DNA of 64,000 nt from Bifiguratus adelaidae (GCA_002261195.1 MVBO01000008.1:251368-315367); one strand, 5' to 3'. Numbered from the stretch's first letter, positions 32,694 through 46,774 are shown. Notes: generated by a model from the sequence alone, not told the origin. Translations and numbers: made by a program.

Positions 32694-34262
32694 TTACAAG
32701 AAGAGAAGGTAGGCACATACGACGGGAAGTATCATTAGCCCGCCTTTGCCAACAGAGAGCAAAGAGGTACCACCCGACGACGCGGAGTCGGCATTGAGCA
32801 CGTCGGAATCCAGAAACAAGAAGCCTGAAATGTTGAGTGAGGAAGCGTTGGGGAACTGGAGGGCAATCGTGGATGTTTGTTGCGTGGATGGAAGAGCCGA
32901 CGAATTCCAGAACCAAGGCTGCGTGCGTGGTGCGTGAGAAGAGAGGAAGTTTTGTATCGTCGTCATTGAGATGGATCCATTGAGAGCGATGACCGACGCA
33001 GCCAGCGAGGTTGTCTGAACCAGAGCAGGGTCCGTGAGGTTGGCGTACACTACTTCCGAAGGATACTCAGAGCGACCTTCAGAGTACTGCCCTATGCTGA
33101 TACCTGTTGTAATGTTGCCGTTGCGAATGGCATTGGCAACGTCAGCAGGCGTTGTCGTATTGATATCAGCCAGTTGTGGTGTCTGCGTCCATGGACTTGT
33201 GAGTGTCGTGATCAGATGCAGGGTGTTTTGTGGGGAAGCAAGCGTGTAATTCTGGATGATGAAATCATAAGATAAGGCGTTGGGGTATGTCGGTAAGGCC
33301 CATGTCGAGTTGATTTGTAGAGCGGACCATCTAAAGTTCGTTTGCACTGAAAAAGGTTGTGACGATGTGCCGTTGATGGATCGGTTGAAATTAGATTGGG
33401 TTGACGTGGTAAGATAGGTCTGGTTACCGTTCACGGTTTGATTGCTCCAGTTGTTGATAGATGCCCAGTTCCCTGAAAGATCTGTAAACGCTACGATCTG
33501 ACCGTTACCAACTTCAATCAGAGAGTAGAACGCATAGCGCATCACGAAGTCGGCAGGCGTAGCTGCTGGATCGGACGTGGCAAAGTAAGCCATGTCTAGC
33601 ATCACATAGTGGGAGCTTGTATCCACGCCAAGACTAGTATGATAAGTGTCGGAAGAATCGGTGTCTTCGGTGCTGTTGACCACAAGCGAATCGGTGCCAA
33701 GAGTGGACACACCTTGTTCAGGGGCGTAATAGGCGCCAGTATCGTGGTTGTATCGGCCGTAGTGTGAGTTGTAGCCAACGTAGGCGAACGAAGGCAATAG
33801 AAGCCAGTAAATGAGAGCGGGATTGTAAGCACCATACCATCCATAGGGATAACCGAGACCATACGCGCCTGCATATGTAGGTCTATAGTTTGTATATACC
33901 GATCGCGAACTGGAATATGTAGGCGCGGTAGGAGCGTGATAACCATATCCGCCTTTAGCGTAACCGGTCGATCCAGAGCCAAATTTGTAACTACCAGCGC
34001 CGGGTAAAGAAGTGGTTGGCCTTGTCGATCCGAAAGCTCCCGGTCCAGACGATGAACCAGAGGGCCCACTGCCTGACTTGGCTCCAGAGTTGCTTGACCC
34101 TCCAGACCCTCCAGACCCACCACTGCTTCCGCCACTGCTCCCTCCGCTAGAACCCCCGCTACCGCCTTTGCTTCCACCACCACTACCCCCACCCTTGGCC
34201 AATACACCCGTAAAGTCGAGGGCAAACCCCAGCAGTATCCACTGCACAAGTGCCAACTTCAT
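32694..34262 (-). CDS. Gly/Ser-rich secreted protein, probably GPI-anchored
   Basis: Single exon of about 520 residues. Start ATG 34262 (MKLALVQWILLGFALDFTGV) gives a good signal peptide; another ATG seven codons upstream is less likely. After cleavage comes a GGS-type repeat tract (about residues 24-70), then a Tyr/Gly/Ser-rich stretch (GYAKGGYGYHAPTAPTYSSS) and a hydrophobic patch (LIYWLLLPSFAYVGYNSHYG). The main ectodomain has many N-glycosylation sequons (NQT, NRS, NGT, NSS, NIS). The C-terminus has small residues (SASSGG) before a hydrophobic end (GLMILPVVCAYLLFL), the layout of a GPI-attachment signal. Likely a cell-wall or surface protein. A 215-codon frame in another phase across the Gly/Ser tract is a composition artefact. 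Confidence 0.82.
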   Translation of the reverse strand: MKLALVQWILLGFALDFTGVLAKGGGSGGGSKGGSGGSSGGSSGGSSGGSGGSGGSSNSGAKSGSGPSGSSSGPGAFGSTRPTTSLPGAGSYKFGSGSTGYAKGGYGYHAPTAPTYSSSRSVYTNYRPTYAGAYGLGYPYGWYGAYNPALIYWLLLPSFAYVGYNSHYGRYNHDTGAYYAPEQGVSTLGTDSLVVNSTEDTDSSDTYHTSLGVDTSSHYVMLDMAYFATSDPAATPADFVMRYAFYSLIEVGNGQIVAFTDLSGNWASINNWSNQTVNGNQTYLTTSTQSNFNRSINGTSSQPFSVQTNFRWSALQINSTWALPTYPNALSYDFIIQNYTLASPQNTLHLITTLTSPWTQTPQLADINTTTPADVANAIRNGNITTGISIGQYSEGRSEYPSEVVYANLTDPALVQTTSLAASVIALNGSISMTTIQNFLSSHAPRTQPWFWNSSALPSTQQTSTIALQFPNASSLNISGFLFLDSDVLNADSASSGGTSLLSVGKGGLMILPVVCAYLLFL

Positions 34263-34424
34263 GCCCGGAGTGTGACAGAACACTCAGCACGTCTTATATT
34301 CACCGACACATATCCTTTTATGGAAACTCAGCCTTTTCCAAGACTTTCCAAGTGGCTCAGCAAATGTGGCTAGTGGGCGCACACAACCTTTATTGGCATG
34401 GTACAATAGGTATCGATCGCTCGA

Positions 34425-35684
<1,260 letters not shown>

Positions 35685-38600
35685 ATGTCTCCGATCGCAG
35701 CTTCAACAGAACCTAGCGTATGGGAGGGAATCTCTTCTGGGAGATACGCTTCCTTGAGCAAACCGATAGAAAAGTCGGACAATGACGATCGCGACTATCG
35801 TCTTATAAAGCTACAGAATGACCTTCAAGTGCTCCTTATTCACGACAAGGACACAGACAAGGCTAGCGCTGCACTAGACGTTCATGTCGGTCACTTGAGT
35901 GATCCTGTAAGTGCAGACAATTCGCGATGTGGGTCGAAAAACCTTGCTGAATGATTGCATTGTCAAACAGAAAGAGCTTCAAGGTCTGGCACATTTTTGC
36001 GAGCACTTGCTTTTCATGGGCACAGAAAAGTACCCGGTCGAGAATGACTACAACCAGTACTTGTCCGAGCACTCTGGACATTCCAATGCGTTTACAGGAC
36101 TCGAAAACACCAATTATTATTTCGAAGTTGGACATGAATGGTTGGAAGGCGCGCTAGACAGATTTGCACAATTCTTCATTAGTCCTCTGTTCAGCGATAC
36201 ATGCACTGAAAGAGAGTTGAGAGCCGTAGACTCCGGTGAGTAGCCGATGTGATGTTTTCTACAAGGTTGCCATGGGCTGACAATCTTTTGCAGAACATAA
36301 AAAGAACCTGCAATCCGACAATTGGCGCATCTTTCAATTGCAAAAGAGCCTTTCGAATCCCAATCATCCTTACTGTCATTTTGGCACCGGTAACCTGCAG
36401 ACGTTGAGGGACGAACCGAAGGAGCTTGATCTCGATATACGCCAAGAGTTGCTCAAATTTCACGATCGCTATTATTCGGCCAATATCATGCGACTTTGTG
36501 TTTTAGGTCGTGGTACGTGGCATCACAATTGTTTGCCATTGGGCTAAAATGTTGCTCCTAGAATCGCTCGATGAATTGACCGAATGGGTCGTTGAAAAAT
36601 TCTCAAATGTTCGCAACAAGTCCATTGAACCACCCAGCTTCGACTCTCATCCTTTGACATCCAATGAACTTTTGGTAAGCAAAAGCGTAATGTGCCTTGC
36701 TATGTCGCTTTTCGTTGACAAGAAGTAGCGTCAAATCTTCGTTCAACCTGTCAAAGATGTCAGATCGCTCGACCTCACGTTTCCTTTCCCGGATCAGCAT
36801 CCCCTCTTCCGTGTTCAGGTGTGTGTTTGACTGGCTGTATCGTGGTTTTAGCTCAAAGTTCCGCCTAGCCCGGTAGATATCTTTCTCATCTCATCGGACA
36901 CGAAGGCAAAGGATCTGTCTTGTCTCTGCTTAAGAAGAAGGGATGGGCAAACTACCTTTCGGTCGGAACGTCCCATGGGGGCATTGGATTTGAATTTTTT
37001 CGCGTTTCTATCGATCTCACTGAAGAGGGTGTCACGCGATATGAAGATGTTATTGCGATTGTGTTTCAGTACATCAAGATGCTCAAGCATGTTGGCATCC
37101 AACAGAACTTGTTCGATGAGGTGCGATCGCTTGCTGCGCTGTCGTTCCAATTCAAGGAGAAGAGCTTGCCGTCCCAGTATGTCTCACGTTTGGCTGGAGT
37201 GATGCAACATGGCTACCCGCCCGAATGGACATTATCTGGACCCAGTCTTGTTCGAGAGTTCGACCCAAAGCTCATTGAGGAAAATCTAGATTGGCTAAAG
37301 GAGGACAATTTCGTTGTCACTTTGGCGAGTCAGAAGTTTCCCAATGGGTACAAACCCGACAGCAAAGAGCGATGGTACCGGACCGATTACACTGTCGTTC
37401 ATGTAAGCGACAATCTTAAGAAGGTAAATCTACACTGCCAATTATATACCTCGACAAGATCTCACATTCCTTACTCACAGACTTTGAGCAACCTCACACC
37501 TCATCCGGCTCTTCATCTTCCGGGCGCAAACGACTTCATCCCACAAAACTTTGACGTGAACAAGGTTGAAGAGATTCCGAAATCACTTCGACCCGACTTG
37601 ATTCAGCAAACTCCGAAATACCGACTATGGCATAAAAAGGATGATACCTTCTGGGTACCAAGGGCTAACGTTTGGATGTTGCTTCGCAGTCCTTTGGCTT
37701 ATGCAACTCCAGCGAACTCCGTCAAGACACGTTTATACATTGATCTAGTCAAGGATGCACTCAATGAATATGCTTACGACGCTGAGGTCGCCGGTCTCTC
37801 TTACAATATCGAGAGCCAGCTAGAGGGTGCCTTGCTGGCTCTTGGTGGCTATAACGACAAGTTGAGCGTATTGCTGGAGCGAACAGTCGACATGATGAAG
37901 AATTACAAAGTTGACAACGAGCGCTTTACGCTTATCAAGGATCAAGTAAGTTGCCTTGGGAACTGCCGAATTGTAGTCACTCATCGATAATTTTCAGCTT
38001 CGACGATCCTACAAGAATTTCCAGCTGGAAGCACCTTATCAACATGCCATGTACTACCTCTCCTATCTAACGCAAGAAAAAATGTGGACGAATGACGAGA
38101 AACTTCGTGAACTGGAACGTATTCAGCCTGACGATATTCAATCCTTCTTTCCCTTTCTCCTTGGTCATCTGCACATTGAAGCACTGGTTCATGGCAATTT
38201 GTTTGCCGAGGATGCCAAGAAGATGATGGAAATTGTCGACTCGGTGTTGCATCCAAATAGTCTGTTTCCCAGCCAACTCATCAATTACCGGTCGCTCATG
38301 CTCCCACCTGGTAAGTTTTGCTATCGCGTTTCGGTATGAGCCGTCTGACCCATCTTTAGGAGGCCAGTATGTGTACGCCTTGGATGTCTCTGATCCTGAT
38401 AATGTCAACTCGTCCATTGAATACTATTGTCAAGTTGGTGATTCTACCAATGTACCACTTCGAGCGCGGCTTTCGCTCTTGGCTCAGATTGCACAAGAGC
38501 CCTGTTTTGATCAATTGAGAACTAAGGAGCAGCTTGGTAAGTTGCCTGGCTACCCACCCATTCTCCCGCGCTCACTTCGTATAGGTTATTTGGTCTTTAG

Positions 38601-39544
38601 TGGAGTGCGCCGTCAGACTGGAACAATGGGTATGCGATTTATCATTCAGAGTGAAAAGGATACTATCTATCTTGAGAATCGTATCGAGGACTTTTTGGAA
38701 AAGTTAACGGTGAGATTGACTGGTGCACTGGAACGATCCATCTCATCATCCAAATCAGCACATTATTGAGACCATGAACGACACCGACTATCAATCCCAT
38801 GTCAATTCGCTTATTGCAAAGAAGCTGGAAAAGGATAAGAATCTCGCTCAGGAAGGTGGCAAATATTGGGCGCATGTTCACAATGGCTATTATGAATTTG
38901 ATCAAGGTAAGTGAGCATCTTGTGCTTAGAACGCCATCATTTAAATTGCTGTTGCAGTTGAGACGGATGTCAAAGAACTGCGTCGTGTCAGTAAGGAATC
39001 TCTCTTGGCCTTTGTCAACGAATACATTCATCCGTCGTCCCCCACGCGAAGAAAGATTTCGGTGCATTTGCAATCGCAAAGAACACCTAGAAAGAGTCCC
39101 AAGAAGTACGACGTGGAATCGCTGCATACGTGTTTGACCTCTCAGGGAGTCACCGGGGTGACAAAGGAAGAGATTCAAAATGTGATTGACCGAGAAGAAG
39201 ACAGCACATCGTTGGAGAAGGCTCTTCTCAGATATTTGGTGGACGAAGTCAAGGCTGACGAAGACACCATCAGCAAGACTATGGCTGCTCTAGGCAACGC
39301 CATGCATCTCGGTTCAGGCGGTGCGCACGTTACCTCCCTCGAGGTTCCAGGCACCGCTTCAGGTGCGGCCTCGCCAGCTCTATCCAGTACTTCACGTGCG
39401 TCTACACCTCGTCCAGAGCGGGACAACTCGGTACTTCCTCTGGGTAATAGTATGATCCAAGACGTTGTGCTTTTCAAGAGCCAAATGACGCTCTCCGCTG
39501 CAGCTTCTCCCGTAGTGGACTTGCAAACCCTCGCAAAGCTGTAA
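35685..39544 (+). CDS. Insulysin-type M16 zinc metalloprotease (Ste23/IDE-like)
   Basis: Large peptide-degrading metalloprotease; family members clear small peptides and presequences, and yeast Ste23 and Axl1 process a-factor. Main start ATG 35685 ([20 protein letters not shown]). The inverted zinc motif is intact across an intron: [18 protein letters not shown] (HxxEH), with the downstream Glu in [14 protein letters not shown]. Later blocks are [66 protein letters not shown] and [11 protein letters not shown] near the C-terminus. About ten introns. The frame extends upstream to ATG 35514, giving an Arg-rich leader. The segment [20 protein letters not shown] plus a Ser/Thr/Pro stretch near 39240-39430 is an insertion or linker near the C-terminus not typical of the family. 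Confidence 0.92.
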
Positions 39545-39806
39545 AAACACCTTGTACAGTGTCGTAGAGATGAATCTGTAGATCCTATGAGCGATTGCGT
39601 TGAATAGATCGTGTCCACTTGCTACTGCGCACGAATCACATTTAGACGTGATGTTTCAACAGCTAAAACAGCCGACGACATTTCAGGTCACGACGAAAAA
39701 CTTGCCTCATCGGTGGCGAGTGCCTCTGCCTCTTGTCAGGATTCCTTAGCATAGACGAGCGAAGCAACAGAGTCATAGATTGGTGATCCACTGCTTCGAT
39801 CAAAGG

Positions 39807-40776
39807 ATGGCATTCTCGAGCTTACCAACGGAGGTGTTGAGCAATATCTTTGTGTATTCTCCTTGTCCAGCGGCTTATTCGGCTTTGCAATGTGGCAACC
39901 GATCACTATGGTCTGTTGGAAGCAATGACACTGTGCGCTCGCACTTCTGGATCCAATACTTTTTGGCGTCGCGGGTCAAGGAAGAACAACTCACTGGCAA
40001 TGTCGCGACGGACGACGCCTACAAGGCTCTTTGTCACTTTGTCGGCCGCTACTCTTATCGAGCACATACAGGAGACTTGCGACTGGCTGCTCAAGGCATA
40101 CCCACGCATTATTTCACCAACCATCGCTTTCCCTCGCTTGAATCCAAACACGCTGCCTTGTCCTTTCTTTCCAATCATCCTTCTCAATCCATACAACGAT
40201 CACATGCTGCTCGTCCGCTTACTGAAGATCCTTTTGCACATGCGCGATTCATTACCGTACACAAGGGCCAACCAGGTATACCACCCCGCCGCATCTACGT
40301 CGATGTAACGCTTCAAGCGGACGAAAGTGCATTTACGCAAAACAAGCATTTCCAATATGTCATTGTGGGTATAGACGCCGTCTATGCCTTTGATGATGAA
40401 TTACACCTACATTGTGGACGGATCGTTTACAAGGATGAACAAGTGTTGGCAGACTCACTTCTCTGCAATCTTTTCCAATCAGAGCGTATGGAAGTCAATC
40501 ATTTACCCATATCCCCACCGTATTCAATATCACGCGCCGCTCAGGATGGTGCAATGTCTCCTGAGACCTATCTTTTTGCGCAGCTATCAGAATGTCACCC
40601 TACTTCATCCTGTCAAGAACGGTAGTCTCAAGGTGGGAGACAAGGTCGACCATGTGTTTGTATACGTGCGACAGCGTGAATTCGTTTGTGTCGAATTTTG
40701 TCAGTCATTCAATGAGGATGATGGTCATCCTGTAGGCTACTTACTGTTGCGTCAAGCCGGCATTGCATGGCAATAA
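39807..40776 (+). CDS. F-box-like protein
   Basis: Start ATG 39807 (MAFSSLPTEVLSNIFVYSPC) gives an F-box-type N-terminus (LPTEVLSNIFVY, then SALQCGNRSLWSVG), followed by a helical region with FWIQYFLASRVKEEQ and YKALCHFVGRYSYRAHTG. The C-terminal half looks like a folded beta domain (RIYVDVTLQADESAF, FQYVIVGIDAVYAFDDELHL). Splicing a 40-nt intron (40443-40482, GTGTTGG...AATCAG) changes frame and gives DEQSVWKSIIYPYPHRIQYH, then NVTLLHPVKNGSLKVGDKVD and a final FVYVRQREFVCVEFCQSF. Without the splice the frame ends 29 residues after a less protein-like run. Substrate unknown. Confidence 0.68.
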
Positions 40777-40987
40777 TGTACAATATCAAAAAGGTAAAGC
40801 AAGCAATTACGCAAGTTTATGGATAGAACGACTACGTAGAGGAACAAGCCGAAATCATTCCTGCATTTTCTATATGATATAGAGTGTCTAGCATGCTCAT
40901 CATCGGCATCTGTCGATATCATCGCCGCAACAGACTTATACAGGTCATTGCCAAATCGAGCAATGCCAAATTTCCATTGTTCTCAAC

Positions 40988-41024
40988 TGACGTCACGATG
41001 AACCGTTCCCTTTGGGTATATAAA
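40988..41024 (+). promoter_or_regulatory. CRE site plus TATA box of the PNPOx-like gene
   Basis: TGACGTCA at 40988-40995 and TATATAAA at 41017-41024, spaced 21 bp apart, with ATG 41060 another 35 nt on. The close TATA rules out the upstream in-frame ATG at 41024 as a practical start. The layout is that of an ATF/CREB-responsive promoter. Confidence 0.75.
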
Positions 41025-41059
41025 TGAACGCCCAAACACCACCATCGTTGGTTTACACT

Positions 41060-41687
41060 ATGGATACTACTGCAAAGAACAAGGATACTACGACATCTAC
41101 TGAAAAGAAACTCGATGACCTCTACCATTTGATTGAGGGCATCAAGACGTGCATGATGACGACACGGAGAAGTGACGGTAGCCTCGTGTCGCGGGCGATG
41201 GCTCCCAGGAAGGTAATGCTGGTCGACGATGATGGCACATCATTATCTGACATGGTTATAGCCTGATAACAAGATACCGACCGATCTTTGGTTTGCTACC
41301 AACAATGAGTCGCATAAGCTAGAGGAGCTGAACTATGATCCACATGTCAATTTGGCCTTCTTCAAGGAATCCACGTCAGAGTGGATCTCGGTGGCAGGCA
41401 AAGCCCATATCGTCAATGATCGAGCCATCATTCAAGAGATGTACTCCCAAGACTTGAAAGCTTGGATAGGCGATCAAGGAGACGGCGTTCATGATGGTGG
41501 ACCGAATGATCCTCGTATTTCGCTTGTTTTTGTCGAGGCGGAATCAGTGCATTATAGTCTCAAGGATAGACTGGCTCCCGTACAGCTCTTTAATGTTGCT
41601 AAAGGTATGGTTACGGGTGAACCTCCCAAGTTGTCAGCCGAACGGGATATTAGCAAGGATGAGATTGCCCAGGCTCGAAACGTGTAA
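41060..41687 (+). CDS. PNPOx-fold FMN-binding protein (general stress protein 26-like)
   Basis: Small split-barrel protein of the pyridoxamine-phosphate-oxidase superfamily, akin to bacterial general stress protein 26 and fungal blue-light-inducible BLI-3. Start ATG 41060 (MDTTAKNKDTTTSTEKKLDD). One intron (41213-41261) joins RAMAPRK to PDNKIPTDLWFATNN. Recognised by the helix LYHLIEGIKTCMMTT followed by LVSRAM, then LWFATNNESHKLEELNYDPH, VNLAFFKESTSEWISVAGKA and DPRISLVFVEAESVHY. FMN binding is expected from the family. The TATA box and CRE suggest stress- or light-linked induction. Confidence 0.88.
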
Positions 41688-41775
41688 ATAAAGGAATGGG
41701 ATAAATGCTCGGGCACATGCTTTTCAGCAGGTCTACGTGTGCTATTGTCTTATTGTTCTTAGGAAGACACTAGTG

Positions 41776-44700
41776 TCAGGCATCGACCTCCATGGCTCCG
41801 TTCGCTTCCTCCACGCTCTGCAACATCCCCATGACTTCCAAAGTGTAGGCCTCTAAGTCATTGTGTTTGATATTGGTGTCCAGGATGCTGTTCTCCAACT
41901 GGTAGTCTTGCCACACTTGCTTCAGAAGTTGCGCGTTTGGTGCGACATCGAACCGAGATTTAAGTTCTTCTCGCTCTAGCTTAAAGAAGGCAAGGCTAGG
42001 AGAAAGAATATACTCGGCCGGGAAGTCTAAGCCCAATATCGGTCAATAAAGGGATCCTGTATAGCAAACACTCACCCTTCTTGAAGGCATTGTCTAGGAC
42101 GTGAAAGAGAGCAGTATGTTCAATCTCCTGCCGCAGTCCTTTGTCCGTCATACTCTGGCTTTGAACTTCGACCCATTGGTCGTGTATATACACTCTGCGC
42201 CAAATCGTTTCCAGCAGCTCCCGACGTTGCAGATCATCGAGATCCTTGAAAGCCATGGTTAACACTGTGGCACGGAGCTGTAGGAATGATGACTTACTTG
42301 AGCACGGCTCACAATTTCTAGTGCGAGGTAATAGTCCTCGACTTGGTCACCTGCATTATCTTTGAGGGTCATGACGTTGACTAATTGCCGCAATGATAGA
42401 CTTTGGCCACTGAGGAGTTGCTGCACGGCACTCGTATACACCTAGCGGTTGTTAGACGACACACTCCAAATGAATTGATGTCTTCCACTTACTTGCTCGA
42501 ATCCCGGTCGCTCCTGGCCCTTTTGGCGCAAGGCACCGGTGGTTTCCTCAGTGACGATTTTTGCTTTTGCCTCAATACTTTTGGATGTACTGGCCCGCTT
42601 CCGAAGTATGCTGTTGAACATCTGCTGTTCTTGAAGCTGTACCTCCACGAAATCGGCAGAGTCATCGAGGGCTATAAAGTTCAAATGATCAGTCAAATTA
42701 CGCCGGGTATATTGAATGGCGCTTTCCTGCGATACTTACACTCTCTCACCATCTCCACGTCCTCGCGGTACAATTCATCGACAGTTAGGTTGGTCAAAAA
42801 GGACAACTTGCCATATGCAAGCAGCAACTTCTTCTTTTCCAGAGAATGTTCGACCTTTGAGAGATCCATGAGCTTGTGACTGGCGTCAGGATATAGCTTG
42901 AGCTTCAAATCGTGAAGCCATGAGTATTCTGGGCGGTCATGCCGTTCAAAGTAATCTTGGATTACTTCGTCCAATTGATGACTCTGTGAAAGCAGCACAC
43001 CTATTCGATCTGAATATGCAACACGGTTATTGCGATGATCCAACATGCAGCGTCATGTCGTTTTCATTACCTTGTCTGATAAAGTGCTCGCAAAGCGCGT
43101 CAACGAACCGACTACCGTACTTGTCGGCCAGGGAGACAAACTCTTCATTGGCAGCATCTTGTCCTTGTTGCAGGACCAGATCGATGACAAGGTCAAACTC
43201 TTGGTAACTCAATGCAAGCTCCAGAGCCCTCTGTCGATCTTGACATATCTCCAGCTGTCTGAACATCTCTGCGGTAACAGTGTCATGTTGTACTCGAAGT
43301 TCCTGAATTGTTTGACTTGCAGATACAGCACTGCAAGCAAAGGGATGAGTGCATTGGGCGGTCCAGAATTTCGAAGGAAACGGGTACTTACCCGTCGATG
43401 TGCTCTGCTCTGTCCTTGTACGCTTGCAATACGGCACAGGCTAGTCTGAACAATAGGTCGGCGTCCATTTCTGAAATACTAGAAGACCGTGCATAACTGA
43501 GTGCCGATTTGTCTTTCGAATATCGTTGACTTTTGCTCCCATCGATCAATTTCACGGTATTTTCGAATTGCCGGAATAGCATATCTACATAGCGCGACGA
43601 ATTGAACCAACATGCCTTTTTGTTGGCCGTTGATAGGTGAAAGGTGTCCAATGCTTCTTGCCGTCCGTCCTTGATCACATCAGCAACGCACAAGACAATT
43701 CTGTCGATCCGTTCTTGTCTTTCACGGTTATCTTTATCACCTTTCGTCAACGCGTCCAGCAATTCCCCAATTTTGTTTGTCTAATCGGCACATGAATCCT
43801 TGAACAAACATACGCATGGTAGCGCCGAGCACTTACATTCGCTTTAAACCAGATCTTCAACGGAGATTCGTCTGAGGGTTTGCTTTTGCGACCACGTTGT
43901 GACGAAACAGCATCACTTATTAGGGCTTGTAATTGAGCCGAATCTTCGTCATTATCATTGAAAAGTGCCCACAGAGCGTGGGCTGCCGTCATATTCAGAT
44001 AATCGATCATCAGGCGATTCCGTGTGGCATCGCTGATCTTTGAAGGGGAGTAGCGTGAGCGCCATGATGAGACTTTCCGTTGTTCTTACCTTGTCCATTA
44101 ACTCATTCTGGTTCAAAAAGTCCGCTAGTTGCAGGAGGAGCGTAACCCTTTTACCCAAATGTGTCGCAACAGACATGATACGGGGAACATATTTCTCGTC
44201 TATGATGAAAAGATTTCAGCCCAAAGCTTCGAATTGTATTCGGTGTTTTTGACTTACTCGAGCGGACGACGTCATAGCACACTTCTGTTATGATGGCTTC
44301 AATATCTATCGAGAGACTTCCATCATCCTTGAATGTTAGGTTTGGCTGCAACAGATTATACATTTAGCCAGGCAGAGACATAACTTCCTCACTTAGTAGA
44401 CCTACCTTTGTGGGGCTATCGAAAATCAGCACTTTTTCTAGAGCTGATCTGAACTGCTCTTTCTCTAAAATCTACATGGCGACAATCAGCTTTGCAGCAC
44501 AGTGACGAGTTATAATACTTACCTTTGGATCAAGATCGCGCTCGGAGAAGCTGAAGAGAATAATGATCAACATTATAACTCCATCATGTAACCACCTTAT
44601 TGGCATACCTTTGCTGGTACCCATCGGATCGAAATTTCCACCGTGTAAGTCCACTTTGCTGGGAGGCAACCCACAGTTGAACGCCATCGTCAACGGCTGT

Positions 44701-46774
44701 TCTGGGCGCGCCTTGCTTGGTGGTGACATCGTATGAACCAAATCCAAGGATGGGATCCAGTGTAGGAGAACGGAGTGGTATGATATTCTCGGCAATGTAA
44801 GTGGGGAAAAGGGTAAGGAGCACCAGCTGGGATTGTACAGCAAAGAGTAATGTTTCAATTTGCGCCTCTTTGATGAGCAACAGCCGAGGCCGGGAAAACG
44901 CGGCTATTTGAGAACCAAGACTCGTCTGAAAATCGTGCCGTTAGTCGAATTGTTGCACGCATCAAACATTACTTACCGAATTGTACCTCAGCAACGAGAC
45001 CCGCTTAATTTCGAAGGACGTACTTTCGTTTTCATCATCAGTCACACTCTTGTCCTCGGCGTTGGTAACACTTCCATCCATAACAGAATGGTCGGTCTCT
45101 TCGCTTTGTGATGCTTTCGCAAGCAAGACTATAGCGTATCTGTCGCCTATCCTGCTCGGCAAAGCAACAACAATCGTGATATGGTCGTGGCTTGAGGCCA
45201 TTAGTAGCCGTTTGCAATGTGACCTTAATCTGATCAGCCTTACCTGATGGCGGTATCCAGCATTCGGATAGCATTCAGATCAATTGGTGCGAGCTCCGCG
45301 GAAGGTATTTCCCGCCGTATGGCCAGCTGCAATATGGGTCGCATATTATGTTCCAGTATAAGCTGCCGCAACCAATTAGCATCATGCTCTCCTGCTTCCG
45401 TTTGATGACTTACCTTGTCGGGATAGGCCCTGGAGATCATCCAAACTTGTAATTTTGCTGGCGTCGTAATATATACCTCACTAAAGGAAGACATACATCA
45501 GCAAAAGGGCACAGATCCAGAGCTGAGTTCGGCAACCAATGCCTTACCGTGATGAGCCGCCAATGAACCTGCCTGCCTTTAAGGAATTGATCCTATTGTC
45601 CGCATCATTAGCGTCCCCCAAAGGTGACTCATGTTTTTGGAAATTCCTAATAAGATTGCCCCATAGAGTAGACGCTGACTTCGCGAATGGTGATGCAGAA
45701 CTTTGAGGACGACGAGAAGAAATACGTGCAATTGGTGAAGAGGTGAGCTCTGGAAGACCAGAAGCATTGTATAGGGAGATACGATGGACATTACTGAGTG
45801 AGGTAGAGCAAAGCAGGAGTCGAGGCTATCAAGAATTGTTAGTCAAGCGACCAGAAGCCTTTTGATACTTATAGCTTTACCTCGCATTCAATCACATCTT
45901 CAATCTTCTCGCCTGCCGATAGAAAAATCTTTGTCCTTCTGAACATGCTTGGACTCCCCATTGCCAATCGGAGATTCTCCCAGAACCATATTTCGCCGTC
46001 CGAGCTGTATGCCAAAAGCCCCGGGTCGATACTGTGTAGTGCTGGGACCATGATTAGCTTTGAAGCGCCAGTGGTCGAAACTGGTAATGGAAGGACGAAT
46101 GATAGCTCCTCTAACTCTTCCATGCCCTATTGCCATTTGTTATGAGCGCAAACTAAGAAATTCGGCTGTGGGCTACTTACTTCCATGGCTACCCAGACGT
46201 GAGCGCCGGTCTCTGTTGCCAAAACAACAAATCTAGAGATCGGATCATATATGACGGATGTTGAGTGTGCTAGAGATAGATAACCATCAGTCTATTCGGT
46301 GATAATGCAAGCCCAGCAACACTCACGTTGGTAGGAAAGCGTTCGGTCTAAATCGTGCGGGAACTTGGACAAGTTGGACTTTGAGTATTCCACACGCATC
46401 ATATGTGAGTCCTCTTCGTATAAGACTACGGTCTCTGGATCTGAGGGAACTGTCGCCGCGTCCATTGTCTCGTCCTGGTGTTCAGGTTCCGGACGTTGTC
46501 TCATGTTCCTTGACGTCGGCACTTCAACGACAGCCGCCGTATTGTCACCGTTTTCTGGTTCAACGGAGCGCCTCTGAAAGTAGTTGACGTTGCTTTTGGG
46601 CACAGAATCCGCATGCGTGGTACCATTAGGTTGCTGTTTGGCGCGCTTTCGTTTTGTCGTTGTTGGAGAGCCGGACTTTTGATCAGCGGACACATCGTTG
46701 CCAGAGTTATCTTCGTCCACTTTCTCCACGTGAGAAAGTGGCTCATGTTGCCTTTTCCTGCTCCTTGTATTCAT
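41776..46774 (-). CDS. NUP133: Nucleoporin Nup133
   Basis: Structural subunit of the Y-shaped (Nup107-160/Nup84) complex of the nuclear pore. Start ATG 46774 (MNTRSRKRQHEPLSHVEKVD) opens a disordered, basic/acidic N-terminus; the beta-propeller begins near RTLSYQR and VVLATETGAHVWVAM. It continues through more than fifteen short exons (for example LLFAVQSQLVLLTLFPTYIA). The C-terminal alpha-solenoid has the Nup133 pattern: YFERHDRPEYSWLHDLKLKL, YPDASHKLMDLSKVEH, KKKLLLAYGKLSFLTNLTVD and FPAEYILSPSLAFFKLEREE. Stop is at 41776-41778. Identity rests on the solenoid; exon edges in the propeller are approximate. Confidence 0.88.

Noticed and set aside
33602-34249. A 215-codon frame overlapping the Gly/Ser-rich protein
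   Set aside because: Composition artefact of the GGS repeat in another phase; Val/Ala/Glu and Leu/Pro/Thr runs only, no signal peptide or motif.
39850-40308. A 152-codon frame in another phase inside the F-box-like gene
   Set aside because: The overlapping frame carries a recognisable F-box and better composition; this one shows none.
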